Positions 20,405 to 28,181 of a stretch of DNA of 33,549 bases are shown here, piece by piece. Each line of letters starts with the position of its first letter. The first letter of the stretch is position 1. Origin of the DNA: an uncultured Collinsella sp. GTDB taxonomy: Bacteria > Actinomycetota > Coriobacteriia > Coriobacteriales > Coriobacteriaceae. A program made the position numbers and the translations under genes. The stretch lies in NCBI GenBank assembly GCA_900549655.1, contig UROZ01000010.1, positions 1 to 33,549 on the forward strand, written 5' to 3'. The notes under the pieces are model-generated. The model saw only the letters and a list, made by a program, of their open reading frames with translations. It made no database searches and was not told the origin of the DNA.

Positions 20405-21835
20405 ATGGCTCTTTGGGGCGGTCGTTTTGAGGCAGGCGTGGCCGAGGTCACGCAGGAGTTTGGCGCGTCGCTGCCGGTCGACAAACATCTCTATAAGCAG
20501 GATATCGCCGGCTCTAAGGCGCATGCCAAAATGCTGGCGGCCCAGGGCATCATCAGTGCCGAGGACGAGCAGGCGATTGCCAAGGGCCTGACCGGAATCG
20601 AACAGGATATCGATGCCGGCAACTTTACCTTCGATATCAACGATGAGGACATTCATATGTCCATCGAGAGCGAGCTGACGCGCCGCATCGGCGAGGCCGG
20701 TAAGCGCTTGCATACCGGGCGTTCGCGCAACGACCAGGTGGCGACCGATACGCGCCTGGGCGTCAAGGCGCTGGCCAAGGAGCTCATGGAGGCCAATCTT
20801 GGGCTGCGTCATGTGCTGGTTGATGCGGCCAAGAAGTACGACAAGGTGATTCTGCCGGGCTACACGCACATGCAGCATGCTCAGCCCGTGCTGCTGTCGC
20901 ATCATCTGCTGGCGTATTCCTGGATGTTCGCGCGCGACTTTACACGCCTGAAGGTCGCCTTTGATGCCGCCGACAACTGCCCGCTGGGTGCTGCCGCGCT
21001 TGCCGGTACGAGCTATCCGCTCGATCGTCAGATGACGGCTGCCGAACTTGGCTTTGCGGGTGTGATTCCCAACTCGCTCGATGCGGTTTCCGACCGCGAT
21101 TTCCTGCTCGATCTGCATTACGCCGGCTCCGTCATGGCCATGCATCTGTCGCGTCTTTCCGAGGAGATTGTGCTGTGGTCGAGCTCCGAATTTGGCTTTA
21201 TCACGCTTTCCGACTCGTACTCCACCGGCTCGTCCATCATGCCGCAGAAGAAGAACCCCGACTTTGCCGAGCTTATCCGCGGCAAGAGCGGTCGCGTGTA
21301 CGGCAACCTGGTGCAGCTGCTGGTAACCATGAAGGGCCTGCCGCTTGCTTATAACAAGGACTTGCAGGAGGACAAGGAGGGCGCGCTCGATACCGCCCAT
21401 ACGCTCATGCAGTGCCTGTCCGTTATGGCCGGAATGATTTCGACTTGGACCGTCAACGAGGATACCATGGCGCGCGAGTGCGGCGTGGGGCACCTTGCCG
21501 CCACCGATGTTGCCGATTACCTGGCCAAGCGTGGCCTGCCGTTCCGCGAGGCACATGCCGTGGTGGGGCATCTGGTTCTGATGTGTGAGAAGCGCGGCTG
21601 CAATCTTGAGGACCTGCCGTTTGAGGTGTTCCAGGAGGCAAGCCCGCTCTTTGAGCGCGACATTACCGAGGCGCTCGATATCCCGTCGATTGTCGCCGCG
21701 CGCACGACCGAGGGCGGCACCGCTCCTGCCGCCGTTGCCGTGCAGTTGCAGCGTGCCGAGGCACAGCTCGTGGCTGACGAGGGCGTGTTTGGATCGCTGA
21801 CCAAGGTCGTCGAGATGGGTCACGGGGCAAAGTAG
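20405..21835 (+). CDS. argH: Argininosuccinate lyase
   Basis: 476 residues starting at ATG 20405 (MALWGGRFEAGVAEVTQEFG), eight bases after AAAGGGG. Splits argininosuccinate into arginine and fumarate, the last step of arginine synthesis. Fumarase/ASL superfamily blocks: ESELTRRIGEAGKRLHTGRS, then RNDQVATD (N-terminal substrate site); THMQHAQPVLLSHHLLAY; and the family signature GSSIMPQKKNPD at residues 275-286. The YPLDRQMTAAELGF block is also typical. Length is normal (~460-480). Followed by an intrinsic terminator, so transcribed as a single gene or with the small ORF. Confidence 0.97.
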   Translation: MALWGGRFEAGVAEVTQEFGASLPVDKHLYKQDIAGSKAHAKMLAAQGIISAEDEQAIAKGLTGIEQDIDAGNFTFDINDEDIHMSIESELTRRIGEAGKRLHTGRSRNDQVATDTRLGVKALAKELMEANLGLRHVLVDAAKKYDKVILPGYTHMQHAQPVLLSHHLLAYSWMFARDFTRLKVAFDAADNCPLGAAALAGTSYPLDRQMTAAELGFAGVIPNSLDAVSDRDFLLDLHYAGSVMAMHLSRLSEEIVLWSSSEFGFITLSDSYSTGSSIMPQKKNPDFAELIRGKSGRVYGNLVQLLVTMKGLPLAYNKDLQEDKEGALDTAHTLMQCLSVMAGMISTWTVNEDTMARECGVGHLAATDVADYLAKRGLPFREAHAVVGHLVLMCEKRGCNLEDLPFEVFQEASPLFERDITEALDIPSIVAARTTEGGTAPAAVAVQLQRAEAQLVADEGVFGSLTKVVEMGHGAK

Positions 21836-21885
21836 AGGTTTGGCTGAAGCCGTTTTGGCCATGTATTGATAAATCGTTTTCGCTT

Positions 21886-21919
21886 TACGGGCGCCTGCTG
21901 ATGTGGGAGCCCGTATTTT
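21886..21919 (+). terminator. Intrinsic terminator of argH
   Basis: TACGGGC (21886-21892) pairs with GCCCGTA (21909-21915), followed by TTTTG. Confidence 0.75.
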
Positions 21920-22220
21920 GTTGCTATGGGGGAGGGGCTTGTCGAGAACTTCTGTAGGACCTTTGGGCAGGTTGTGAAGGGGATACGTTCGCGGGCGGCA
22001 ACCGACCGCCTGCTCTGTTCGGCGCGGTTGATGGGCGGTCGGATGGTACTCTAATCGGGCTTCGAAACAGAAGTGACACATATGGAGCGCTTTAATAAAT
22101 TGCAACGTTTCAATAAACAGCTTTTTGTTTAACTGCAGCTAAAACTCTGTTACGATGCAGTCCAGGCGGGTGCCGGAATGGGACTTGGGCACGCGCGAAC
22201 CTACTTGAAAGGCTACTTTT
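21920..22220 (+). promoter_or_regulatory. Intergenic region with candidate ndk promoter
   Basis: No convincing gene on either strand. The last 150 bases are AT-rich. A possible promoter is TTTAAC (22128-22133), 17-bp spacer, TACGAT (22151-22156), upstream of ndk. GGGCGG..CCGCC near 21990-22010 can form a small hairpin of unknown meaning. Confidence 0.3.
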
Positions 22221-22625
22221 ATGGCTATCGAGAAGACCTTCATCATGATTAAGCCCGACGCCGTGCGCGACCGCAAGATCGGCGAGATCGTTGCTCGCAT
22301 TGAGCGCAGCGGCCTTGTCATCGAGCGCATGGAGATGACCACGCTCGAGCGCGCTACCGTCGAGGAGCACTACGCCCATCTGGCCGACAAGCCCTTCTTT
22401 GGCGGTCTCTGCGACTTTATGACGAGCGGTCCGGTCGTCAAGATGGTCGTTTCCGGTCTCTCCGCTGTTGCTAAGATGCGCACCCTCATGGGCGCTACCA
22501 ACCCGCTTGAGGCTGCTCCTGGTACCATCCGCGGCGACTTTGCCGTCGATGTCAACGCCAACGTGATCCACGGCTCCGACTGCCTGGAGAACGCCGAGAT
22601 TGAGATCAAGCGCTTCTTTGGCTAA
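22221..22625 (+). CDS. ndk: Nucleoside diphosphate kinase
   Basis: 134 residues, ATG at 22221 after TTGAAAGG. Transfers gamma-phosphate from ATP to NDPs through a phosphohistidine. Start MAIEKTFIMIKPDAVRDRKI matches the family, as do RATVEEHYAHLADKPFF, SGLSAVAKMRTLMGATNPLE and PGTIRGDFAVDV. The active site NVIHGSDCLENAEIEIKRFF contains His117. Length is standard for bacterial Ndk. Monocistronic, with its own terminator at 22664-22697. Confidence 0.97.
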   Translation: MAIEKTFIMIKPDAVRDRKIGEIVARIERSGLVIERMEMTTLERATVEEHYAHLADKPFFGGLCDFMTSGPVVKMVVSGLSAVAKMRTLMGATNPLEAAPGTIRGDFAVDVNANVIHGSDCLENAEIEIKRFFG

Positions 22626-22663
22626 ACCAGCTTTGACTCCTTAAAGCTGTTAGCGTGTGGCTT

Positions 22664-22697
22664 GGGCGCCGCGGAACTCCATCCGCGGCGCCCTTTT
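22664..22697 (+). terminator. Intrinsic terminator of ndk
   Basis: 12-bp perfect stem GGGCGCCGCGGA / TCCGCGGCGCCC with ACTCCA loop, then TTTTATT. Confidence 0.9.
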
Positions 22698-22711
22698 ATT
22701 CCAAAATCTAT

Positions 22712-22752
22712 GCAGGGGCCCGCTCGGACGTGTGTTCCGAGCGGGCCCCTGC
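22712..22752 (-). terminator. Terminator of rpiB (long GC stem)
   Basis: Perfect 17-bp stem GCAGGGGCCCGCTCGGA / TCCGAGCGGGCCCCTGC with a seven-base loop, 24 bases past the rpiB stop. On - it is followed by ATAGATTTTGG. Confidence 0.8.
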
Positions 22753-22776
22753 TGTTAGCTTGTGGCACTGAATAGT

Positions 22777-23244
22777 TTAGGCTTCGTCGACGATCTTAAG
22801 GGCGCGCGTGTGATCGATCTCGTTGAGGAGGTTAACGCGACGCTCGTGACGACCGCCCTCAAACTCGGCGTCGAGCCACTCGTCGACGATCATCTTGGCG
22901 AGCTCGGAGCCCACGACGCGGGCGCCAAAAGCGAGCACGTTGGTATTGTTGTGCATGCGGGAGAGCTTGGCGCTGAAGGGCTCGGAGCACACAACGGCGC
23001 GTACGCCCTCGACCTTGTTGGCAGCCAGGCTGATCCCGACGCCGGTGCCACAGATGAGGATGCCCAGGTCGACGTCGCCGTTGGCAACGGCCTTACCCAC
23101 CTTGTAGCCGGCGATAGGGTAGTCAAAGCTCTCGGAGGTGTCGGTGCCAAAGTTCACGACCTCGCAGCCGCGCTCCTTCAGGTGCTCGGAAATGATGTTC
23201 TTGAGCTCGACGGCGGCGTGGTCGTTACCGATACCGATCTTCAT
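22777..23244 (-). CDS. rpiB: Ribose-5-phosphate isomerase B
   Basis: 155 residues, ATG at 23244 with AGAGGAA upstream. Interconverts ribose 5-phosphate and ribulose 5-phosphate. RpiB/LacAB motifs: MKIGIGNDHAAVELKNIISE at the start, FGTDTSESFDYP, LGILICGTGVGISLAANKVE with the catalytic-site Cys65, RAVVCSEPFSAKLSRMHNN and VLAFGARVVG, and a C-terminal GGRHERRVNLLNEI. The ESFDYP stretch and the bacterial-type length argue for RpiB rather than galactose-6-phosphate isomerase, but substrate range among allied sugars is not certain. Single gene, convergent with ndk. Confidence 0.94.
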   Translation of the reverse strand: MKIGIGNDHAAVELKNIISEHLKERGCEVVNFGTDTSESFDYPIAGYKVGKAVANGDVDLGILICGTGVGISLAANKVEGVRAVVCSEPFSAKLSRMHNNTNVLAFGARVVGSELAKMIVDEWLDAEFEGGRHERRVNLLNEIDHTRALKIVDEA

Positions 23245-23386
23245 GGATAGTTCCTCTCTGGTCTGTGCGGCGAGATTGCTAAAGGTTTTACCGCGTTCGA
23301 CTGCATGATAGCGCGACTTTTGTGTAAACGCTTGGGCGTTTTTTGGTCAAACGCTTTAGCATGCAACAAGACCGGTTTCTCATGAA

Positions 23387-23418
23387 TGAATGCCGTCAGT
23401 TTGCGCCTGAATGCCGTC
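23387..23418. repeat. Direct repeat TGAATGCCGTC x2, possible operator
   Basis: TGAATGCCGTC at 23387-23397 and 23408-23418, start-to-start distance 21 bp (two helical turns), about 100 bp before the cysteine desulfidase gene. The spacing suits a regulator binding one DNA face. No regulator is identified. Confidence 0.35.
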
Positions 23419-23515
23419 TACCGGAACCTGGGTTGCGGTTTTTGATGCATTGTTATCAAATAAAAGAGCTAATTATTATTGAGAGCCCAGCCCGTTATAC
23501 AAGTAGGAGATACCT

Positions 23516-24835
23516 ATGCCTGCCGATTCCCTTCGTGATGCCGCGTTTTGCGATGTTTTGAACCGCGAACTTGTTTGTGCACTCGGCTGCACCGAGCCCA
23601 TTGCCGTTGCTTATGCAGCGGCGCTGGCGAGCCAGACGCTCGGTTGCGAACCCGATCATATGGATGTTGCCTGCTCGGGTAACATCATCAAGAACGTCAA
23701 GAGCGTGACCGTGCCCAACTCGGGCGGTATGCACGGTATTGAGGCCGCGGCCGTGCTGGGTGCCGTGGGCGGCGACGCTAAGAGCGCGCTCGAGGTGCTC
23801 GAGAGCGTTAACGATGAAGACCGCGCTCGCGTGGCCGAGCTCCTCGCCGACGCCGGCTACTGCGATGTGTCGCTTGTCGAAGGTGTGCCCAACCTCTACA
23901 TCAAGGTGACTGCGACGGCCGGGGGCCATACCGCGGTCGTCGAGATTACCGATCACCACACTAATGTCACGTGCCATACGCTCGATGGTATTCCGGTATG
24001 CGGCAAGTCGGCGGGGGAGTGTGCCGCCTGCGCCGAGCGCGTGGTGGCCGAGCGTGCGGCGGATAAGGCCGATGCCCCTATGAGCATTGAGTCCATCATC
24101 GACTTTATCGAGGACGGTGACATTGAGGACGCCCGCGCTGCCGTTGAGCGTCAGATTGAGCTGAATGGCGCAATCAGTGCCGAGGGCCTTGCGCACGCTT
24201 GGGGCGCCGAGGTGGGTCGTACGCTGCTGGGTGCTCGTGCCGATGACGTCGCCTGCCGTGCCCGTGCCCGTGCGGCCGCCGGGTCCGACGCCCGCATGAA
24301 CGGCTGCGCGCTGCCGGTCGCCATTGTGTGCGGCTCGGGCAATCAGGGCATTACCTGCGCATTGCCCGTCATGGAGTATGCCGAGTACCTGCGTTGCGAC
24401 CACGAGCGCCTGGTGCGCGCCGTGATGCTGTCCGATCTTATCGCCGTGCATATCAAGAGCTATATTGGTGCGCTCTCGGCGTTTTGCGGTGCTATTTGCG
24501 CCGCGTGCGGCGCCGGCGCTGCGATTACCTGGCTGTGCGGTGGCACGCGCGAACAGATTGGCGCGACCGTCTCGAACACGCTCGGTAACGTGGGCGGCAT
24601 CGTGTGCGACGGCGCCAAGGCGAGCTGTGCCGCCAAGATCTCGGCTGCCGTCGATGCGGCGATTCTGGGCCATGATATGGCCATGCAGGGTCGCGGCTTC
24701 CGCGCCGGCGAGGGCCTGATCCAAGATACCGTTGAGCAAACAATCGCCAGTATGGGCTACGTAGGCCGCGTGGGCATGAAGGACACCGACATCGAGATCC
24801 TCAACATCATGATCGGCAAAACCCAGGTGTGCTAG
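23516..24835 (+). CDS. L-cysteine desulfidase family protein (UPF0597/CyuA-like)
   Basis: 439 residues, ATG at 23516, six bases after AGGAG. The family resembles the iron-sulfur L-serine dehydratases; studied members (CdsB/CyuA) degrade L-cysteine to pyruvate, ammonia and sulfide. Motifs: NRELVCALGCTEPIAVAYAA near the start, with VACSGNIIKNVKSVTVPNSG next, VAIVCGSGNQGITCALPV in the middle, and AFCGAICAACGAGAAITWL with GNVGGIVCDGAKASCAAKIS in the C-terminal half, supplying Cys residues for a [4Fe-4S] cluster. Length is usual for UPF0597. Stands alone with a candidate operator upstream. It may give the cell pyruvate and sulfide, complementing the sulfide-using MetY-like enzyme later in the window. 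Confidence 0.9.
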   Translation: MPADSLRDAAFCDVLNRELVCALGCTEPIAVAYAAALASQTLGCEPDHMDVACSGNIIKNVKSVTVPNSGGMHGIEAAAVLGAVGGDAKSALEVLESVNDEDRARVAELLADAGYCDVSLVEGVPNLYIKVTATAGGHTAVVEITDHHTNVTCHTLDGIPVCGKSAGECAACAERVVAERAADKADAPMSIESIIDFIEDGDIEDARAAVERQIELNGAISAEGLAHAWGAEVGRTLLGARADDVACRARARAAAGSDARMNGCALPVAIVCGSGNQGITCALPVMEYAEYLRCDHERLVRAVMLSDLIAVHIKSYIGALSAFCGAICAACGAGAAITWLCGGTREQIGATVSNTLGNVGGIVCDGAKASCAAKISAAVDAAILGHDMAMQGRGFRAGEGLIQDTVEQTIASMGYVGRVGMKDTDIEILNIMIGKTQVC

Positions 24836-24862
24836 TTACGCGGTTTTACCAAACCGCGTAAC
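24835..24862 (+). terminator. Hairpin at end of the desulfidase gene
   Basis: Perfect 12-bp stem GTTACGCGGTTT / AAACCGCGTAAC with TACC loop; it starts at the last base of the stop codon. No T-run follows, so it may protect the mRNA end or work with the structured element just downstream. Confidence 0.55.
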
Positions 24863-24875
24863 CAGTCGACGCTGC

Positions 24876-24973
24876 AAATGCCCCTAAGCGGCAATCTGCC
24901 TTTCAATCGTCGGGCATGGCCAGAAGGCCTATGCCCTCCTCTTTCAAGGCACATTGCTCGCTTAGGGGCATTT
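24876..24973 (+). ncRNA. Structured repeat element, copy 1
   Basis: Outer stem AAATGCCCCTAAGCG (24876-24890) pairs perfectly with CGCTTAGGGGCATTT (24959-24973). Inside: GCAA/TTGC, then CCTT/AAGG, then a hairpin GGGCAT-GGCC-AGAA-GGCC-T-ATGCCC. The inner sequence GCAATCTGCCTTTCAA and CTTTCAAGG are shared with a second copy at 27968-28066, while the outer stem sequence differs completely yet stays fully paired in both. It lies between convergent genes. Orientation is taken from the second copy and the adjacent + genes; function unknown. Confidence 0.65.
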
Positions 24974-25024
24974 TCGCTGACTTGTGCTCAACCTGCGGCG
25001 ATATTTGGTTTGGAGCGAGGGGTC

Positions 25025-25783
25025 CTACGACAGTTCGTCGGCTACTTGGTGTTCGTAGAAGGCTTCGATTACGGCGTTAAAGTCGCGGGCGAAGTCTTCC
25101 ATGGTTCCGCGCCAGGTGGCTCGGCCGGGTTTTCCCTGGCCAACATAGGCAGTTTGAATGCCGCAGGCGGGACTGGGGAAGTCGCGCCTGGGATCGTTGC
25201 CCACCATAAGGACCTCGTGTGGTTCGAGCCCCATCACCTGAAGCTGCTCTAGATAGTAGGTGGCATCGGGCTTGCAGCGGGTGGCGTTTCCCATGTGCGT
25301 CACGAGTTCAAAGGGGGCGTCGGCCAGGTCGCCCCAACCCATGCGGCACTCGATGGCCCCCTGGGGAAAGCTGGGGTTGGTAAAGAGCGCACAACGCAGT
25401 CCAGCGTCCTGTACGGCCTGGAGCGCGGCGTGCGCGCCCGGCATAGCGTGGGCGTTAATGAGTTCGTCATTCTTGTACGGAAGAACTTCGCGGTCGTAGT
25501 AAGTAAACGCCTCGTAGATGAAGGGATCGGAGAGGCAGATGCCGCACCTGTGCTCGACCTCGGTGCGGTAAAACTCAAGATTGGTGCGGTTGTCCGTGCC
25601 GCTGCGGCGATTGGCGTTGAGGTCGACCAGGATGGTGCCGAGGCGCGCCATCGTGCCACCGCGGCTGCGGCGCCCGATATCCGCGAGCATCGAAGAGACA
25701 TCCTTAAAATAGCGAAGGATGAACGCGTTGAGGTTGATGCTGAGAAGCGTTTCGTCCATATCGAAAACGACTGCTTTGAGCAC
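25025..25783 (-). CDS. HAD-family hydrolase (HAD-IA type)
   Basis: 252 residues from GTG 25783, seven bases after GAAAGG; longer in-frame extensions upstream show no homology. Motif I: LKAVVFDMDETLLSINLNAF, with Asp at the usual first and third positions of DxDxT; motif II ALFTNPSFPQ; motif III Lys in TRCKPDATYYLEQL; motif IV MVGNDPRRDFPSPACGI. Between motifs I and II is a helical cap with FRRIG-like content (YFKDVSSMLADIGRR, YDREVLPYKNDELINAHAMP). Subclass IA phosphatases act on small phosphorylated metabolites; substrate not predictable. Single gene facing the structured element. Confidence 0.9.
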   Translation of the reverse strand: MLKAVVFDMDETLLSINLNAFILRYFKDVSSMLADIGRRSRGGTMARLGTILVDLNANRRSGTDNRTNLEFYRTEVEHRCGICLSDPFIYEAFTYYDREVLPYKNDELINAHAMPGAHAALQAVQDAGLRCALFTNPSFPQGAIECRMGWGDLADAPFELVTHMGNATRCKPDATYYLEQLQVMGLEPHEVLMVGNDPRRDFPSPACGIQTAYVGQGKPGRATWRGTMEDFARDFNAVIEAFYEHQVADELS

Positions 25784-26098
25784 GCGGGCACCTTTCTCGA
25801 AAAATCGATCTAGAATCGTTGGCTCCGGATACTTTACCCCAAAGCCGAATGCCTGGCTGGTTATCGTCAAGTTGCGGAGACGTGTGTTCATAAGATTACG
25901 AAAAAGTCTCCACACGAGTAAAAAATCGCAGTTCACGCTTGAAATCGAACTCATTTCCCCGTAACCTATACGAACGTGATTGCATAAGCGTCACATTAGT
26001 ATCTGTCGGCTCCCGAGTGTTCCTAAACGTTGTGTGCTTGTCGCACCCTTCTGTAGGTCCTAGCAATCGGGGCCCCGTAGTTCGAAAGGGGTCCACCT
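25784..26098 (+). promoter_or_regulatory. Divergent region; candidate rpsA promoter and leader
   Basis: No gene seen. A good sigma-70-like promoter reads TTGAAA (25939-25944), 17-bp spacer, TAACCT (25962-25967), predicting a start near 25974 and a ~125-base leader before rpsA; such a leader could serve S1 autoregulation (inference). A GGAGAC/GTCTCC inverted repeat lies between about 25876 and 25912. Confidence 0.4.
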
Positions 26099-27265
26099 TT
26101 GAGTGAGATTCAGAACTCGTCCATTTTCTCTCTTGACGATGTCAACGAGGAGGAGATGAACAACCTCATCGACGGTACGATTACCGACTTTGATGAGGGC
26201 GATCTCGTTAACGGCACTGTCGTTAAGATCGAGCATGACGAGGTGCTCGTTGACATCGGATTCAAGTCCGAGGGCGTTATCCCGGTCCGCGAGCTGTCCA
26301 TCCGCAAGGACGCTAACCCTGCAGACATCGTTGCACTCGGTGATCCCATCGAGGCTCTGGTACTCCAGAAGGAGGACAAGGACGGTCGTCTGGTCCTGTC
26401 CAAGAAGCGTGCCGAGTACGAGCGTGCTTGGAACCGCATCGAAGAGAAGTTCAACTCTGGCGAGAACGTCGAGGGCGAGGTTATCGAGGTTGTCAAGGGC
26501 GGCCTGATCCTCGACATCGGCCTGCGTGGCTTCCTGCCCGCTTCCCTCGTCGACCTCCGTCGTGTCAAGGACCTCACCTCCTACATGGGCACCCGCATCG
26601 AGGCCCGCGTCATCGAGATGGACCGCAACCGCAACAACGTCGTCCTCTCCCGTCGCGTCGTGCTTGAGGAGTCCCGTAAGGCCGAGCGCTCCGAGATCCT
26701 GTCCAAGCTCAAGTCCGGCATGCGTCTCCAGGGCACCGTTTCCTCCATCGTCGACTTCGGCGCCTTCGTCGACCTCGGCGGTATCGACGGCCTCATCCAC
26801 ATCTCCGAGCTCTCCTGGAACCACGTCAACCATCCTTCCGAGGTTGTCAAGGTCGGCCAGGAGGTCGAGGTCGAGGTTCTCGACGTCGATCTCAACCGCG
26901 AGCGAATCTCCCTGGGTCTCAAGCAGACCACCGAGGATCCGTGGCGCGCACTGGTCAAGAAGTACCCCGTCGGCGCTATCGTCGAGGGCACTGTGACCAA
27001 GCTTGTCCCGTTCGGCGCTTTCGTCGACCTGGGCGAGGGCATCGAGGGCCTGGTGCACATCTCCGAGATGGCCAACAAGCACGTCGATCAGCCTTCTCAG
27101 GTCACCCACGTGGGCGACAAGGTTCAGGTCAAGGTCATGGAGATCGACCTCGACCGTCGTCGTATCTCCCTGTCCATGAAGTCTGCTGCTGAGACTCTGG
27201 GCGTCGAGATCGAGGTTACCCCGCTGCCTTCCGAGAAGAAGGACGAGGAGACCGACGCCGAGTAA
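26099..27265 (+). CDS. rpsA: 30S ribosomal protein S1
   Basis: 388 residues from TTG 26099, eight bases after AAAGGGG; the next codons Ser-Glu-Ile-Gln fit and no ATG is well placed. Four S1/OB-fold domains are visible: residues ~39-108 (GDLVNGTVVKIEHDEVLVDI), ~121-190 (GENVEGEVIEVVKGGLILDI), ~207-275 (GMRLQGTVSSIVDFGAFVDL) and ~292-360 (GAIVEGTVTKLVPFGAFVDL). The last two are the most conserved (DGLIHISELS; EGLVHISEMA). The four-domain architecture is that of actinobacterial and Gram-positive S1, which helps mRNA bind the 30S subunit. Ends in an acidic tail. An alternative minor role in other S1-domain proteins is unlikely given length and architecture. Confidence 0.95.
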   Translation: MSEIQNSSIFSLDDVNEEEMNNLIDGTITDFDEGDLVNGTVVKIEHDEVLVDIGFKSEGVIPVRELSIRKDANPADIVALGDPIEALVLQKEDKDGRLVLSKKRAEYERAWNRIEEKFNSGENVEGEVIEVVKGGLILDIGLRGFLPASLVDLRRVKDLTSYMGTRIEARVIEMDRNRNNVVLSRRVVLEESRKAERSEILSKLKSGMRLQGTVSSIVDFGAFVDLGGIDGLIHISELSWNHVNHPSEVVKVGQEVEVEVLDVDLNRERISLGLKQTTEDPWRALVKKYPVGAIVEGTVTKLVPFGAFVDLGEGIEGLVHISEMANKHVDQPSQVTHVGDKVQVKVMEIDLDRRRISLSMKSAAETLGVEIEVTPLPSEKKDEETDAE

Positions 27266-27289
27266 ATCGGTTTGACGATCACTTGTTTT

Positions 27290-27324
27290 AAGGGATCCGT
27301 CCGCAATGGACGGGTCCCTTTTTG
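27290..27324 (+). terminator. Intrinsic terminator of rpsA
   Basis: AAGGGATCCGTCC pairs with GGACGGGTCCCTT around GCAAT, with one bulge, then TTTTTGC. Confidence 0.8.
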
Positions 27325-27554
27325 CAATTGTTGCTGAGGTACGCGATGCTGCCCGGGCTGTTCACAGGCTATTGGGTTGTCGGTGCATGAAAAATGCCGA
27401 CATCCCGCCTCGGGGAGGAGGCGGGAACGCACCGAGTAGACGGAGGGGTGCGGAGCGCGGTCGCGTCTCGACTGACGACGTTGCCCATCGACGACTCTAT
27501 TGTACTGCATAGCGCGGTTCTTGGTTTATCGTGTCGAACGCTTGTGTTGTGCCA
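27325..27554. other. Non-coding interval between rpsA and rnpB
   Basis: No convincing gene. CCCGCCTC/GAGGCGGG hairpin near 27405-27424 and GCACC/GGGTGC nearby may form a structured segment; on - the first is followed by ATGTCGGCATTTTTC, so it could terminate leftward transcription. Nature unknown. Confidence 0.3.
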
Positions 27555-27581
27555 TTGCCTGCGGCAACGGTGTGCTACACT
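27555..27581 (+). promoter_or_regulatory. Candidate rnpB promoter
   Basis: TTGCCT (27555-27560), 15-bp spacer, TACACT (27576-27581), placed about 8 bases before the expected RNA start at 27589. The short spacer makes it tentative. Confidence 0.4.
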
Positions 27582-27588
27582 CTTGCAC

Positions 27589-27953
27589 TGCTGAGTGGGC
27601 CAGACGGTCGCGCGATGTGCTGCTTGCAGCACGCGTGAGGAAAGTCCGGGCTCCAGAGGGCGGGATGCCGGCTAACGGCCGGGCGGAGTGATCCGACGGA
27701 AAGCGCCGCAGAAAAGAAGACTCCCACCTGCGCCGCAAGGCGTAAAGGGAAAAGCTGAAACGGTGGTGTAAGAGACCACCAGCGTCGTGGTAACACGGCG
27801 GCTTGGCAAGCCCCATCCGGAGCAAGCGCGAATAGGAACGCTATGGGCCGGCCCGGTCCGCGTTCGGGTAGCGTGCGTGGAGCTGCATGGTAACGTGCAG
27901 ACAAGATAAATGACCGTTCACGACAGAACCCGGCTTATCGGCCCACTCAGCAC
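27589..27953 (+). ncRNA. rnpB: RNase P RNA (bacterial class A)
   Basis: Catalytic RNA that matures the 5' ends of tRNAs. The 5' and 3' ends pair: TGCTGAGTGGGCC (27589-27601) and GGCCCACTCAGCA (27940-27952). Universal blocks are present: GAGGAAAGTCCGGGCTCC near the 5' end, AGGGTGCC-like CAGAGGGCGGGATGCCGG, GAAACGGTGGTGTAAGAGAC in the middle and ACAGAACCCGGCTTATCGG close to the 3' end. Length about 365 nt suits class A. Ends inferred from the terminal helix. Confidence 0.96.
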
Positions 27954-27967
27954 TTTGTTGACGCTGC

Positions 27968-28066
27968 GAACCCGTCAGCGCGGCAATCTGCCTTTCAAGC
28001 CTTCGGGCATGACCATAAGGTCAATGCCCTCGTCTTTCAAGGTACCTTGCTCGCGCTGACGGGTTC
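27968..28066 (+). ncRNA. Structured repeat element, copy 2
   Basis: Outer stem GAACCCGTCAGCGCG (27968-27982) pairs perfectly with CGCGCTGACGGGTTC (28052-28066). Interior follows copy 1: GCAATCTGCCTTTCAA, hairpin GGGCAT-GACC-ATAA-GGTC-A-ATGCCC, CTTTCAAGG and TTGC. Relative to copy 1 the inner stem GGCC/GGCC has become GACC/GGTC (compensatory), and the outer stem is replaced on both sides. It begins 15 bases after rnpB. Function unknown. Confidence 0.65.
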
Positions 28067-28181
28067 TCGCTGTTGGTGACGGCATCATTGGCGTTTCCGC
28101 TCTTGTTGGCGAGGGCAACGGTGCTGTCTTTGCCGTATTATTGAGGCTGTTTGTTGCTTTGCTTGTGTTTGAGGGGCTTTG

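Noticed and set aside
20189..22105. 638-codon frame antisense to argH
   Set aside because: Shadow of argH codon bias; composition is Arg/His-rich with no family features.
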